A stretch of 64,000 nucleotides of DNA from Pseudomonas sp. MWU13-2105 (GCF_023242315.1 NZ_JALLIY010000013.1:178888-242887), one strand, 5' to 3'. Shown: positions 33,978 to 43,725, counted from the first letter of the stretch. The notes: generated from the letters alone by a model not told the origin. Numbers and translations are program-made.

Positions 33978-34136
33978 AACGCTTCTCCTTGCGATGGGGG
34001 AGCGCGCACGATCTGGGCGCCCACTTACCGTACCCAGGGCCCGGCGCGTCGGTAACTGTCAGAAATGACAGTTCGTTAGAGCATTTCGAAACTGATGAAA
34101 TACCCCGTAACACTATCTCCAGGGGGATTCACGGAC

Positions 34137-34172
34137 GAAAAAAAAGCCCCGCGACCAAGGCGGTGCGGGGCT
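34137..34172 (-). terminator. Rho-independent terminator of mexEF-oprN
   Basis: On the minus strand, AGCCCCGC pairs with GCGGGGCT around a 12-base loop and is followed directly by a run of about nine T. It lies 43 bases after the oprN stop. Confidence 0.92.
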
Positions 34173-34214
34173 GAAAAAGGGTCGGAGGGCATCCAACCCC
34201 CGGGAGGTCTTGAG

Positions 34215-35642
34215 TCAGTTGCTGCTGGCCAGCGTCTGCGGCTCGTAGCCGCCACCCAAGGACTTGTAGATCGCCACGATACCGCGATACAGGTCGGTCT
34301 CGGCCTGGGCCTGGCTGTCTTCGGCGGCCAGGCGTTCGCGCTGGGCGTCGAGCAGGACGAGAAAATCGGCGGTGCCTTCGCGGTAGCGAATCGCAGCCAG
34401 GTCGGCGGCGGCGCGGCTCGATTCGCTCTGGCGAATCAGCGAGATCAAGCGTTGCTGGCGCTTGCCGTAATCGCTGAAGGCGTTCTGCGATTCTTCCAGC
34501 GCCAGCAACACTTGCTGTTCGTAGCTGGCCAGGGCGCCTTCGGCCTCGGCGTTGGCCCCGCGCAAGCGGGCCCTGACGCTACCGAGGTTGAACGCCGGCC
34601 AGGTGATGCTCGGGCCCAGGGCCCAGGCATTGGCGGCGGACGAGCCGATCTGCGAGCCGCGCCCGGCGGTAAAGCCGAGGAAGCCGCTGAGGCTGATCCG
34701 AGGGAACAGGTCGGCCTTGGCCACGCCGATCCGCGCGGTAGCGGCGGCCAGCTTGCGTTCGGCACTGACGATATCCGGCCGGCGTTGCAGCAGGTCGCCC
34801 GGGTTGCCAATGGCCAGGGCCTTGGAGATCGCCGGCAGGTCCTTCGGACCGAGGTCCACCGACAAGGTGTCCGGGCGCTCACCGAGCAAGGTGGCGATAC
34901 GGTTACGCTCGCGGGCCTGCTCGGCCTGCAATTGCGGCACCGTGGCTTCCACCGCCGCGAGACGGGCATCGGCGCGAACCACGTCGAGCTGATCGCCGAC
35001 CCCGGCATCCCGCAGGCTTTCGGTGATGCCCTTGGACTCCTGCTGGTTCTTCAGGTTGGCCAGGGCGATTTTTTCCCGCAGTTGCGCGCCGCGCAGTTGG
35101 CCGTAGGCATCCACCAGTTCGGCAATCATGGTGACTTGCAGTTGGTAAAGGTCGGCTTCGGCGACCTGCTGGTCGGCATCGGCGGCTTCCAGGTTGCGGC
35201 GGATACGGCCGAACAAGTCGACCTCCCAGGCCATGTCCAGGCCCAGGTCATAGCGTTCGCTGTTGACCCGCTGCTCGGTGGTGCCCGGTACCTGGCCCTT
35301 GCCAACGTTGGCACTGGCGCGACTGGTAATGGTCGGCATGGCATCGTCGCTGACATCGTCGCGGATCGCCCGCGACGCTTTCAGGCGGGCGAAGGCCACG
35401 CGCAATTCGCGGTTGCCGGCCAGTGACCGGGTCACCAGCTGGTTCAGGGTCGGATCGTCGAACTGCTGCCACCAGATCCCCTGGAAGTGCGCGCGGTCAT
35501 AGTTCTTCTGGCCGGCGCTGCCATCGGTGGCGGCGGTGATATTGGCCTTCTCGGTGGCCGGGGTCTTGTAGTCCGGACCGACGGCACAGGCGCTCAGCGC
35601 CAGTACCAGCAAGCTCGGCAGAAAGGCCTTCAGGTTGCTCAT
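34215..35642 (-). CDS. oprN: Outer-membrane efflux lipoprotein (OprN/OprM family)
   Basis: A 475-residue TolC-like outer-membrane channel of an RND pump. The lipobox LSAC places the acylated cysteine at Cys19. Two OEP domains follow, with typical text such as WEVDLFGRIRRNLEAADAD and QRRPDIVSAERKLAAATARIGVAKADLFPR. The start overlaps the mexF stop (ATGA), the third gene of the operon, and a terminator follows. The symbol is given from operon context and resemblance to the MexEF-OprN set; other OprM-family names cannot be excluded from sequence alone. Confidence 0.88.
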   Translation of the reverse strand: MSNLKAFLPSLLVLALSACAVGPDYKTPATEKANITAATDGSAGQKNYDRAHFQGIWWQQFDDPTLNQLVTRSLAGNRELRVAFARLKASRAIRDDVSDDAMPTITSRASANVGKGQVPGTTEQRVNSERYDLGLDMAWEVDLFGRIRRNLEAADADQQVAEADLYQLQVTMIAELVDAYGQLRGAQLREKIALANLKNQQESKGITESLRDAGVGDQLDVVRADARLAAVEATVPQLQAEQARERNRIATLLGERPDTLSVDLGPKDLPAISKALAIGNPGDLLQRRPDIVSAERKLAAATARIGVAKADLFPRISLSGFLGFTAGRGSQIGSSAANAWALGPSITWPAFNLGSVRARLRGANAEAEGALASYEQQVLLALEESQNAFSDYGKRQQRLISLIRQSESSRAAADLAAIRYREGTADFLVLLDAQRERLAAEDSQAQAETDLYRGIVAIYKSLGGGYEPQTLASSN

Positions 35643-38600
35643 TGTTGCGCCTCCAGCTTCAGGGCCCGGGCAGCTTTGCGCGCGTCGCTGCGCTCGACAA
35701 AGCGGCGAATCAATACATAGAACACTGGCGTCAGCAGCAGGCCGAAGAAGGTCACCCCGAGCATCCCGGAGAACACCGCCACACCCATGGCATGGCGCAT
35801 CTCGGCACCGGCACCGCTGGAGAACACCAGGGGCACCACGCCCATGATGAAGGCGAAGGAGGTCATCAGGATCGGCCGCAGACGCAGGCGGCAGGCTTCC
35901 AGTACCGCGCTCAGCGGATCGAGGCCTTCTTCCTGTTTATCCTTGGCGAACTCGACGATCAGGATCGCGTTCTTACACGCCAGGCCCACCAGTACGATCA
36001 GGCCGATCTGGGTGAAGATGTTGTTGTCGCTACCGGAAGCAATCACCCCGGTAATCGCCGACAGCAGGGTCATCGGCACGATCAGGATCACCGCCAGCGG
36101 CAGGCTCCAGCTTTCGTATTGGGCGGCCAGTACCAGGAACGCCAGCAGTACGCAGAGCGGGAAGACGAACAGCGCGGTATTGCCCGAGAGGATCTGCTGG
36201 TAGGTCAGGTCGGTCCACTCGTAGGTCATGCCGTTGGGCAGTTCGTCCTTGAGCAGTTTCTCGATCGCCGCCTGGGCCTGGCCGGAGCTGTAGCCCGGTG
36301 CGGCGGCACCGTTGATTTCCGCGGTGATAAAACCGTTGTAGTGCATGACACGGTCCGGACCCGAGGTATCGCTGACCTTGATGAAGGTCGCCAGCGGGAT
36401 CATCTCGCCTTTGTTGTTACGTACTTTCAGCTGGCCGATCTGGTCGGATTCGAGGCGGAACTGTTGTTCGGCCTGGACGTTGACCTGATAGGTGCGACCG
36501 AAGCGGTTGAAGTCGTTGGCATACAGCGAACCCAGGTAGATCTGCAGGGTGTCGAAGATGTCGCTGACGGCGACGCCGTGGGTCTTGGCCTTTTCCCGGT
36601 CGATGGCAGCATCGACCTGCGGCACGTTGACCGTGTAGCTGGTGAACAACCCGGCCAGTTCCGGCACGCTACGGCTCTTGCCGATGATGTTCATGGTTTC
36701 CTTGTACAGCTCGTCGTAACCGAGGTTGCCGCGGTCTTCGATCTGCAGGCGGAAACCGCCGATGGTGCCCAGGCCCTGTACCGGTGGTGGCGGGAAGATC
36801 GCCATGTAGGCTTCCTGGATCCCGGCGAACTTGCCGTTCAGGGCGCCGGCAATGGCACCGGCGGACTGGCTCGGATCCTTGCGCTGGTCGAAAGGCTTCA
36901 GGGTCACGAAGACGATACCGGCGTTCGGGCTGTTGGTGAAACCGTTGATCGACAGGCCGGGGAAGGCCACCGCGCTTTCCACGCCAGGCTGTTTCAGGGC
37001 CAGGTCGGACATACGCTTGATCACGTCTTCGGTACGGTCCAGGCTCGCCGCGTCCGGCAATTGGGCGAAGGCCACCAGGTATTGCTTGTCCTGGGCCGGA
37101 ACGAAACCCGTCGGGGTGCTGGCGAAACCGAACCAGGTCAGGACCATCAGGCCGGCGTACAGCACCAGGGCAATGCCGCTGGCCCGGATGACGCGGGTCA
37201 CGGTGCCGACATAACCATGGCTGGCGCGGTCGAAGAAGCGGTTGAACGGACGGAACAGCCAGCCACCGAGCAGTTTGTCGAGGAGCTTGGAGAAACCATC
37301 CTTCGGTGCATCATGGCCTTTGAGCAGCACGGCAGCCAGTGCCGGCGACAAGGTCAGCGAGTTGAATGCCGAGATCACGGTGGAGATGGCGATGGTCAAG
37401 GCGAACTGCTTGTAGAACTGCCCGGTCAGCCCGGAGATGAACGCCGCCGGGATAAACACTGCACAGAGCACCAGCGCCGTGGCGATGATCGGACCGGTCA
37501 CTTCACGCATGGCGCGCTTGGTGGCTTCCACCGGATTGAGGCCTAGGCCGATGTTTCGTTCGACGTTCTCCACCACCACGATGGCATCGTCCACCACGAT
37601 ACCGATGGCCAGTACCAGGCCGAACAGCGACAGCGCGTTGAGCGAGAAGCCGAACAGGTGCATGACCGCGAAGGTACCGATCAGCGACACCGGTACGGCG
37701 ACCAGCGGGATGATCGAGGCACGCCAGGTCTGCAGGAACAGGATCACCACCAGGACCACGAGGATCAGGGCTTCGAACAGGGTATGGACCACCGCTTCGA
37801 TGGAGCCGCGTACGAAGATCGTCGGGTCATAGACGATGCTGAAGTCCATGCCCTCGGGGAAGTCTTTCTTCAACTCGGTCATCTTGGCGCGGACTTCGTT
37901 GGAGATTTCGATGGCGTTGGAGCCCGGACGCTGGAAGATCGGGATCGCCACCGCCGGCTGGTTGTCCAGCAACGAGCGCAGGGCGTACTGGCTGGAGCCG
38001 AGTTCGACCCGGGCGATATCTTTCAGGCGGGTGATCTCGCCGTCGTCGCCGGCACGAATCACGATGTTCTCGAATTCTTCCTCGGAGACCAGGCGCCCCT
38101 GGGCATTGACCGACAGCTGGAAGCTGGTGGCGTTGGGGGCGGGGGGGGCACCCAATTGGCCGGCCGCGACCTGGCGGTTCTGCTCGCGAATGGCGTTGAC
38201 CACGTCGGTGGCGGTCAGGTTGCGCGAAGCGGTCTTGTTCGGGTCGAGCCAGACCCGCAGGGAGTAGTCGCCCATGCCGAACAACTGCACGTCACCCACG
38301 CCGCCGAGGCGCGCCAACTCGTCCTTGATATTGAGCAAGGCGTAGTTGGACAGGTAGAGCATGTCGTAGCGTTTGTCCGGCGAGGTCAAGTGCACGACCA
38401 TGGTCAGGTCGGGCGAGGCCTTGTCGACGGTGATGCCGATACGGGTTACCTCCACCGGCAGTTTTGGCTGGGTACGGGTCACCCGGTTCTGTACCTGGAC
38501 CTGCGCGTTATCCAGGTCGGTACCCAGGGCGAAGGTGATAGTCAGGGTCAGCTTGCCGTCGGCGGTGGATTGCGAGGACATGTAGAGCATGTTCTCGACG

Positions 38601-38818
38601 CCGGTGATCGCCTGCTCCAGCGGTGCGGCCACGGTTTCACCGATGACCTTGGGGTTGGCGCCGGGGAAGTTGGCGCGCACGACCACGGTCGGCGGTACCA
38701 CTTCCGGGTATTCGCTGATGGGCAACTGGAACAGCGAGATGGCGCCGGCGATCAGGATCAGCAGCGAAAGCACCGCCGCGAAGATCGGTCGTGATATGAA
38801 GAACTTGGAAAAATTCAT
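35639..38818 (-). CDS. mexF: RND multidrug efflux transporter, MexF type
   Basis: A 1059-residue inner-membrane proton/drug antiporter with 12 predicted helices and two large periplasmic loops. The N-terminus (MNFSKFFISRPIFAAVLSLL) and stretches such as QFPLSEYPEVVPPTVVV-like text match MexF closely. The proton-relay aspartates are in GIVVDDAIVVVENVER. MexEF-OprN pumps export chloramphenicol, fluoroquinolones and quorum-signal precursors in P. aeruginosa. Middle gene of mexE-mexF-oprN. Confidence 0.94.
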   Translation of the reverse strand: MNFSKFFISRPIFAAVLSLLILIAGAISLFQLPISEYPEVVPPTVVVRANFPGANPKVIGETVAAPLEQAITGVENMLYMSSQSTADGKLTLTITFALGTDLDNAQVQVQNRVTRTQPKLPVEVTRIGITVDKASPDLTMVVHLTSPDKRYDMLYLSNYALLNIKDELARLGGVGDVQLFGMGDYSLRVWLDPNKTASRNLTATDVVNAIREQNRQVAAGQLGAPPAPNATSFQLSVNAQGRLVSEEEFENIVIRAGDDGEITRLKDIARVELGSSQYALRSLLDNQPAVAIPIFQRPGSNAIEISNEVRAKMTELKKDFPEGMDFSIVYDPTIFVRGSIEAVVHTLFEALILVVLVVILFLQTWRASIIPLVAVPVSLIGTFAVMHLFGFSLNALSLFGLVLAIGIVVDDAIVVVENVERNIGLGLNPVEATKRAMREVTGPIIATALVLCAVFIPAAFISGLTGQFYKQFALTIAISTVISAFNSLTLSPALAAVLLKGHDAPKDGFSKLLDKLLGGWLFRPFNRFFDRASHGYVGTVTRVIRASGIALVLYAGLMVLTWFGFASTPTGFVPAQDKQYLVAFAQLPDAASLDRTEDVIKRMSDLALKQPGVESAVAFPGLSINGFTNSPNAGIVFVTLKPFDQRKDPSQSAGAIAGALNGKFAGIQEAYMAIFPPPPVQGLGTIGGFRLQIEDRGNLGYDELYKETMNIIGKSRSVPELAGLFTSYTVNVPQVDAAIDREKAKTHGVAVSDIFDTLQIYLGSLYANDFNRFGRTYQVNVQAEQQFRLESDQIGQLKVRNNKGEMIPLATFIKVSDTSGPDRVMHYNGFITAEINGAAAPGYSSGQAQAAIEKLLKDELPNGMTYEWTDLTYQQILSGNTALFVFPLCVLLAFLVLAAQYESWSLPLAVILIVPMTLLSAITGVIASGSDNNIFTQIGLIVLVGLACKNAILIVEFAKDKQEEGLDPLSAVLEACRLRLRPILMTSFAFIMGVVPLVFSSGAGAEMRHAMGVAVFSGMLGVTFFGLLLTPVFYVLIRRFVERSDARKAARALKLEAQQ

Positions 38819-38830
38819 CGTGTGTATCCC

Positions 38831-40087
38831 TTAACCGCGTGGAGTCGCTACGGCCAGCTTGGCAGCCGGTGCAGGCGCGCTCTTGGCGGGCGTGACCTGG
38901 GGCAGGTTGCTGGCTTCCAGGGCTTGTTTTTGTAGGGCCAGGGCCGCGAGGGTTTCCTTGGAGGCCATCGGGATCACTTCCGGATCCACTGGCGAACCAG
39001 GGCGAACGCGTTGCAGGCCCTTGACGACGATGGTGTCGTCCTTGTTCAAGCCATTACGCACGATGCGCAACCCTTCGATTTTCGGACCCAGCTCGACCGA
39101 GCGGTAGACGGTCTTCTTGTCGGCGTCCATGACCAGCACGAACTTCTTGCCGAGGTCGGTGCCCACGGCTTCGTCATTGATCAGCACGGCGGCGTAGGTG
39201 CCGCTACCGACCAGCTTCAGGCGTGCATACAGGCCCGGGGTGAAGGCGCCGTCGGCGTTGTCGAACATCGCGCGACCGCGAATGGTGCCGGTCTTGGGGT
39301 TGACCTGGTTGTCGACGAAGTTCATCACGCCCTGGTGCGGGTTGCCGGTTTCGTTGGACAGGCCGAGGTAGACCGGGGTGGTCTGGCCGCGTTTACCCTG
39401 GCGCGCGAGTTGGCTGTACTTGAGGTAGACCCGCTCGTCGGCGTCGAAGTAGGCATAGACCTTGTCGGTGGACACCACGCTGGTCAGTGCCGTGACATCG
39501 GCGGTGACGATGTTGCCGGCGGTGATTTCGGCACGGCTGACCCGGCCGCTGATCGGCGCGGTGACGCGGGTGAAGCTCAGGTTCAGCTTGGCCAGGTCCA
39601 ACTGCGCCTGGGTGGCGTCGACCGCGGCCTTGGATTCCTGGGCGGAGCTGCTGCGGGTGTCGGCCAGTTCGGCGGAAATCGCATTGCTGCTCAACAGGCG
39701 CTTGCCGCGTTCGGCTTCGTTGGCACTGCGGCTGGCGGTGGCGCGGGCTTGTTGCAGCTGGGCTTCGAGGCGATGGACTTCAGCCTGGTAAGGGCGCGGG
39801 TCGATCTGGAACAGCAGGTCGCCTTTCTTCACCAGTGCGCCTTCGGTGAAGGCGACTGAATCGATCTGGCCGGAGACGCGTGGCCGGATCTCGACGGTTT
39901 CCGGGGCTTCGAGGCGACCGGTGAACTCGTCCCATTCATTGACCGGTTGTTCGATGACCTTGGCGACACTGACCTTGGCCGCCGGCATCGTACCACCCGC
40001 CGCCACGGGCGCTTTACCACAGGCGCTCATCACCACGACCGCCAAGGCAGCCAAAGGGAAGCGCAAAAGTTTAAGTGACTGTTCCAT
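38831..40087 (-). CDS. mexE: RND efflux periplasmic adaptor, MexE type
   Basis: A 418-residue membrane-fusion protein joining MexF to OprN. Lipoprotein-like signal with Cys23 (VVMSACGK). Domains in order: beta-barrel/lipoyl N-half (ETVEIRPRVSGQIDSVAFTEGALVKKGD), alpha hairpin (about 105-175), lipoyl return (LSFTRVTAPISGRVSRAEITAG), and membrane-proximal domain. The C-terminal tail is Ala/Pro-rich. Length is near that of MexE (about 414). First gene of the operon. MexT, the usual LysR activator in P. aeruginosa, is not in the window. Confidence 0.92.
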   Translation of the reverse strand: MEQSLKLLRFPLAALAVVVMSACGKAPVAAGGTMPAAKVSVAKVIEQPVNEWDEFTGRLEAPETVEIRPRVSGQIDSVAFTEGALVKKGDLLFQIDPRPYQAEVHRLEAQLQQARATASRSANEAERGKRLLSSNAISAELADTRSSSAQESKAAVDATQAQLDLAKLNLSFTRVTAPISGRVSRAEITAGNIVTADVTALTSVVSTDKVYAYFDADERVYLKYSQLARQGKRGQTTPVYLGLSNETGNPHQGVMNFVDNQVNPKTGTIRGRAMFDNADGAFTPGLYARLKLVGSGTYAAVLINDEAVGTDLGKKFVLVMDADKKTVYRSVELGPKIEGLRIVRNGLNKDDTIVVKGLQRVRPGSPVDPEVIPMASKETLAALALQKQALEASNLPQVTPAKSAPAPAAKLAVATPRG

Positions 40088-40640
40088 GGGGGGAGTCCGC
40101 CAATCTATTGAGATGGGCGGATCATGCTGTGGGGACCGGTCTCACACGAATCGAATGAAGCGAAGGTAACTATCATTCGGAATGATATCAAACCGACCCC
40201 AGCCCTCTAGCATGCGCCTTTCGTTAGGGGGCTATCTATTCTCGAAGTGACAAATCACTGTTGCGAGGAACGCAAAAAGGTCACGTGTGTTCACTGGTGC
40301 TGATCAGCGGACGCCGAGGAGTCTGTCGGCATGCAGGAGGGTGATCGGCTGACGATATTTCATGCACGGCCGATGCATCAGTGCAAGCGAGCAACGTTCC
40401 TTGGGCGGGTTGGAGCGACTTACATATTGATATTAAAAGAGAAAATTTTTTTCGTCGCGGGACTTTCAAACTATCGTTTTATCTGTGGATGAATTTTTTT
40501 GACGGGCCTATGCAATAACCATTTTCTATGGTACTTTTTTTGAACTAAGTGGTTTAAGCAGGTTTTTTAAATCTTTTAAGTCTCATATTAGGCAGGGCAA
40601 GCCTTCAGCGAAGTCAGGATAACTAGGCTGGGAGACGTTT
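40088..40640. promoter_or_regulatory. Divergent control region between mexE and the eCIS locus
   Basis: 553 bases without a convincing gene. The mexE side (40172-40186) holds a perfect 15-base palindrome, ATCATTCGGAATGAT, a candidate operator or regulator site about 85 bases from the mexE start. The eCIS side becomes strongly AT-rich (about 40430-40600), with T-runs and a short inverted repeat ACCAT-N5-ATGGT at 40518-40532. A TTGACG at 40499-40504 might be a -35, but no good -10 follows. The low GC contrasts with both neighbours, as expected at the upstream edge of an acquired island subject to silencing. Confidence 0.55.
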
Positions 40641-41207
40641 ATGATTGACGTTGCGTTGATTTATATTCGGCAGGTGCTCGATGAGTATCTTTCTGTACAA
40701 CTTGGCGTGGATAAAGGTTGTGTTATCCTGAATAACCTGTCCGCCTCGGATCCTGCGATTCTCGAACAAAATCGCAATAAAGTCGTTGTTACCCTGGTCA
40801 ATCTCGAATACGAGAGTAATAAGCAGTTTTACGGCGGACAGGTTCGCGCGGTTGATCAAGTCAATCAGGTCAATCCGGCGCTGTTTTTCAATCTCGACAT
40901 ACTGCTCTCCGCCAGCTTCGACAACTACATTGAAGCCTTGAAGCAACTCACTCTGGTTGTTGCGTTTTTCCAGGAACATCTTTCCCTGGATCGAACCAAT
41001 AGCCCGGCCTTGCCGGAAGGATTGTCGGCATTGAAGTTCGAGATCGAAAACTCTCCCTCGCACAAAGCTCATGACTTATGGACGGCCCTGGGGGTCGGCT
41101 ATCTCCCATCGATGCTTTACAAGGTGCGACATGTTGCCGTGCAGTCCGGGCAGATAAAGGGCTCGTCGACGACGGTGCGAGAGATTGCGGGTACGGTACA
41201 TCCATGA
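40641..41207 (+). CDS. eCIS DUF4255 protein (Pvc16-like cap/terminator)
   Basis: A 188-residue DUF4255 protein, the family of Pvc16/Afp16 that caps the tube and sheath and ends their polymerisation. Typical text: MIDVALIYIRQVLDEYL near the N-terminus, VVVTLVNLEYESN, and LFFNLDILLSASFDNYIEALKQLTLVVAFFQ. GGGAG precedes ATG 40641. Here it opens the operon, whereas in PVC/Afp loci the cap gene is last. Its stop overlaps the next start (ATGA). AT-rich codon use at the 5' end differs from the core genes. Confidence 0.9.
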   Translation: MIDVALIYIRQVLDEYLSVQLGVDKGCVILNNLSASDPAILEQNRNKVVVTLVNLEYESNKQFYGGQVRAVDQVNQVNPALFFNLDILLSASFDNYIEALKQLTLVVAFFQEHLSLDRTNSPALPEGLSALKFEIENSPSHKAHDLWTALGVGYLPSMLYKVRHVAVQSGQIKGSSTTVREIAGTVHP

Positions 41208-42007
41208 GGGCGCCGTTGTTCCAGATCGAGTTTCGGCATGATTACTTTGCCGATGGGAAGCTGGCGGAGTTTCAGCTGGTCGCGGATGGCCCGACCGCGC
41301 AACTGCTCGACCGATACCAGCTTGTCGCGCGTTTACAGAATGGTCTGTTCGGTTTGCTGGGCGACAGGGTCAACGCTGATTTCATCGCCTATTTGCGCGA
41401 TCAGGCCCCGGCGGGCCAGCTCACTTTCCTGTTGTGCTGCGACCCGCGGCGCTTCTTCTTTATCACGGACCTGCCGCTGGATTGGCTCGGGGCGTTATGG
41501 CTGAGTTCAAGCGAGGGTGAGAAAAACCCTTCAGGGCAAATCGAGATTTCGCCGACACCCGGTGAGCGCTGGGCCGGGCGGGGGGACGTAGTCGCGGTGA
41601 TCAGGCTTGACCTCGACGATCTTCTGGCGAGGGGGGTTGATGCCTATTACCTGGTTGACTTCAAGGCCAGGGAACTGGCTTGGCAGTATTACCTGGTTAA
41701 TCGCAGTGAAGTGATCCTGCAGAATCCGGTCATTGTCGCGGAGAATGGGCAACGGTTCGAGGGGCCTGAGTCTTTTCAGTTGCCCAGCGGTGAGCAGGCG
41801 TTGAGTTTCAGTTGCGCAGATCAGCGGTTTCCCTTGCGGCAGGTGCCGAAGATAGTGTTCGACCTGGTGGACAGGCTGGCGTTGTCATCTGAAGAACAGC
41901 TTGTCGAGCATTGCTACATAAAAGGCTTGCCGACGCCTGGACAGGCCCAGTGGGGGCTTTCAGAGCGATCATCAGGTGCTGTTTGTACCTTGTACGTTTA
42001 CTTGTAG
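41204..42007 (+). CDS. Unknown eCIS-locus protein
   Basis: A 267-residue soluble protein that I do not recognise. Visible features are an N-terminal beta-rich FQIEFRHDYFADGKLAEFQL segment, a stretch LTFLLCCDPRRFFFITDLPL, and mixed alpha/beta C-terminal half with no signal peptide or membrane helix. It is coupled by a four-base overlap to the DUF4255 cap gene and precedes the sheath, so a structural or assembly role in the particle, perhaps with the cap, is likely by context. ATG 41204 is chosen because of the coupling; a longer frame from 41078 would overlap the cap gene extensively. Confidence 0.75.
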   Translation: MRAPLFQIEFRHDYFADGKLAEFQLVADGPTAQLLDRYQLVARLQNGLFGLLGDRVNADFIAYLRDQAPAGQLTFLLCCDPRRFFFITDLPLDWLGALWLSSSEGEKNPSGQIEISPTPGERWAGRGDVVAVIRLDLDDLLARGVDAYYLVDFKARELAWQYYLVNRSEVILQNPVIVAENGQRFEGPESFQLPSGEQALSFSCADQRFPLRQVPKIVFDLVDRLALSSEEQLVEHCYIKGLPTPGQAQWGLSERSSGAVCTLYVYL

Positions 42008-42057
42008 CGGTCCCGGTCATGAAATCAATCAACCCCTAATCCCTTCAAGGAAGAACG

Positions 42058-43638
42058 ATGGCTTCTACCTATTCAACACCAGGTGTGTACATCAATGAGG
42101 TCAACGGATTCTCCAATTCGGTAGTGCCGATAGCGACTGCGGTGCCTGCCTTTATTGGTTATACCCCCAGGGCCGACTACCAAGGCAAGTCCTACTACAA
42201 CAAACCGCAGAAAATTTCTTCGTTCATGGAGTTTCAGGCATTCTTCATGCTTGATAATCCGCCGCCGCCAGCCGATCCGGCCCGCCAGTACAGCCCCGAG
42301 TATTACCTGGTCCCGCAAAAGGACCTGCCGACCTCGGGTGATTATCTCACCATCGATTCGAAGTATTACTCCATCCTGCCAGATCCGAACACTATCTATT
42401 ACCTCTATAACAGTATTCGCCTGTTCTATCAGAATGGCGGCGGTGATGCCTATATCGTCGCTGTCGGCCCCTATGGGCCGGCCAGCAAGAAGCCGGCGAC
42501 CGACCCCGCGGCGCCGCTGATCAACCCCAATGTGCAGCTGTCTGCGCTGCAAAATGGCCTGGCGCTGCTGAAGAACGAGCAGGAGCCGACCCTGTATATC
42601 TGCCCGGAAGCGACGTTGCTGTCGGTCGCCGACAATGGCACCTTGATGCAGAGCATGTTGTTGCAGGCCAAGGAAATGGGCACGACCTTGTGCGTGTTCG
42701 ATGTGATCGGTGGTGCCAACCCGGACCCGCTCCTCTATACCCAGGACATCCAGGCCTTTCGCGACCACACCGGCAACACCGGCCTGGAGTATGGCGCCAG
42801 CTACTACCCGTTCATTGGCACCACCATCATGCAGTCGGGGGATATTGATTTCACCAACCTGTTTGGCGGCGATACCACTCAACTGGCCCCCTTGCTGAAC
42901 CCTCCAGCGGCGCCGAACCCGGATGCGGCGACCCTCTTGAACATGATCCAGTCGCCTCCGGCCAACCCGATGAGCAACGCCCAGTTGCAGGCGGCATTGC
43001 TGATTGCCAGTCCGCTTTACAGCCAGATCGTCACGCATGTGTTGTCCAGCGCCAATGTGCTGCCACCCAGTGGCGCCATCGCCGGTGTCTACACGGTAAA
43101 CGACAACGCCAATGGCGTCTGGGGCGCCCCGGCGAACGTCGGAATCGTCGGGGCCGCCAGCCTGCCGATTCGCCTTTCGGATACGCAACAGGAAAAACTC
43201 AACATCGACGCGGTTTCCGGCAAGTCGGTGAATGCGATCCGCTTCTTCAACGGCCAGGGCATCCTGATCTGGGGCGCCCGCACGCTGGACGGCAACAGCC
43301 AGGACTGGCGCTATGTATCGGTGCGCAGGACCATGACCTTCCTCGAACAATCGGTCAAATTGGCCGCGCGCCAATATGTGTTCGAACCGAATAACGCCAA
43401 TACCTGGTCTGCCGTCAAAAGCATGATCAGCAGTTTCCTGATGAGCATCTGGAGCCAGGGCGGCTTGCAGGGCGCTACGCCCGCCGATGCCTTTCAGGTC
43501 AATGTCGGCCTGGGTACAACCATGACGGCGGATGACCTGCTCAACGGTTACATGCGCGTGTCGGTGCTGGTGGCGACGGTCAAGCCGGCTGAATTCCTGG
43601 TCATTACCTTCCAGCAGGAACAGGCCAAGTCCGGTTGA
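42058..43638 (+). CDS. eCIS contractile sheath protein (phage tail sheath family)
   Basis: A 526-residue sheath subunit that wraps the inner tube and contracts to drive it out. The N-terminus STPGVYINEVNGFSNSVVPIATAVPAFIGYT and the C-terminal domain (RRTMTFLEQSVKLAARQYVFEPNN; LVATVKPAEFLVITFQQEQ) are hallmarks of the T4 gp18/Pvc2 fold. AAGGAAG lies upstream of ATG 42058. Only one sheath gene is present, whereas PVC and Afp have three. Confidence 0.95.
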   Translation: MASTYSTPGVYINEVNGFSNSVVPIATAVPAFIGYTPRADYQGKSYYNKPQKISSFMEFQAFFMLDNPPPPADPARQYSPEYYLVPQKDLPTSGDYLTIDSKYYSILPDPNTIYYLYNSIRLFYQNGGGDAYIVAVGPYGPASKKPATDPAAPLINPNVQLSALQNGLALLKNEQEPTLYICPEATLLSVADNGTLMQSMLLQAKEMGTTLCVFDVIGGANPDPLLYTQDIQAFRDHTGNTGLEYGASYYPFIGTTIMQSGDIDFTNLFGGDTTQLAPLLNPPAAPNPDAATLLNMIQSPPANPMSNAQLQAALLIASPLYSQIVTHVLSSANVLPPSGAIAGVYTVNDNANGVWGAPANVGIVGAASLPIRLSDTQQEKLNIDAVSGKSVNAIRFFNGQGILIWGARTLDGNSQDWRYVSVRRTMTFLEQSVKLAARQYVFEPNNANTWSAVKSMISSFLMSIWSQGGLQGATPADAFQVNVGLGTTMTADDLLNGYMRVSVLVATVKPAEFLVITFQQEQAKSG

Positions 43639-43725
43639 TGTATTGCCAGCGGGTCATGGGAAATGACGATCGTCCTGATCGTCTCGGTCAATTATCGATT
43701 TTAGTGCTCGTGAAAGGGATCTTTT

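Noticed and set aside
35642..37546. Long plus-strand frame opposite mexF
   Set aside because: Low-complexity composition and complete overlap with a well-supported transporter gene. Same reasoning applies to frames opposite the hybrid kinase (22162-24204) and cysI (6496-8535).
40281..40469. 62-codon minus-strand frame in the mexE-eCIS gap
   Set aside because: No ribosome-binding site, no hydrophobic or domain pattern, and atypical composition.
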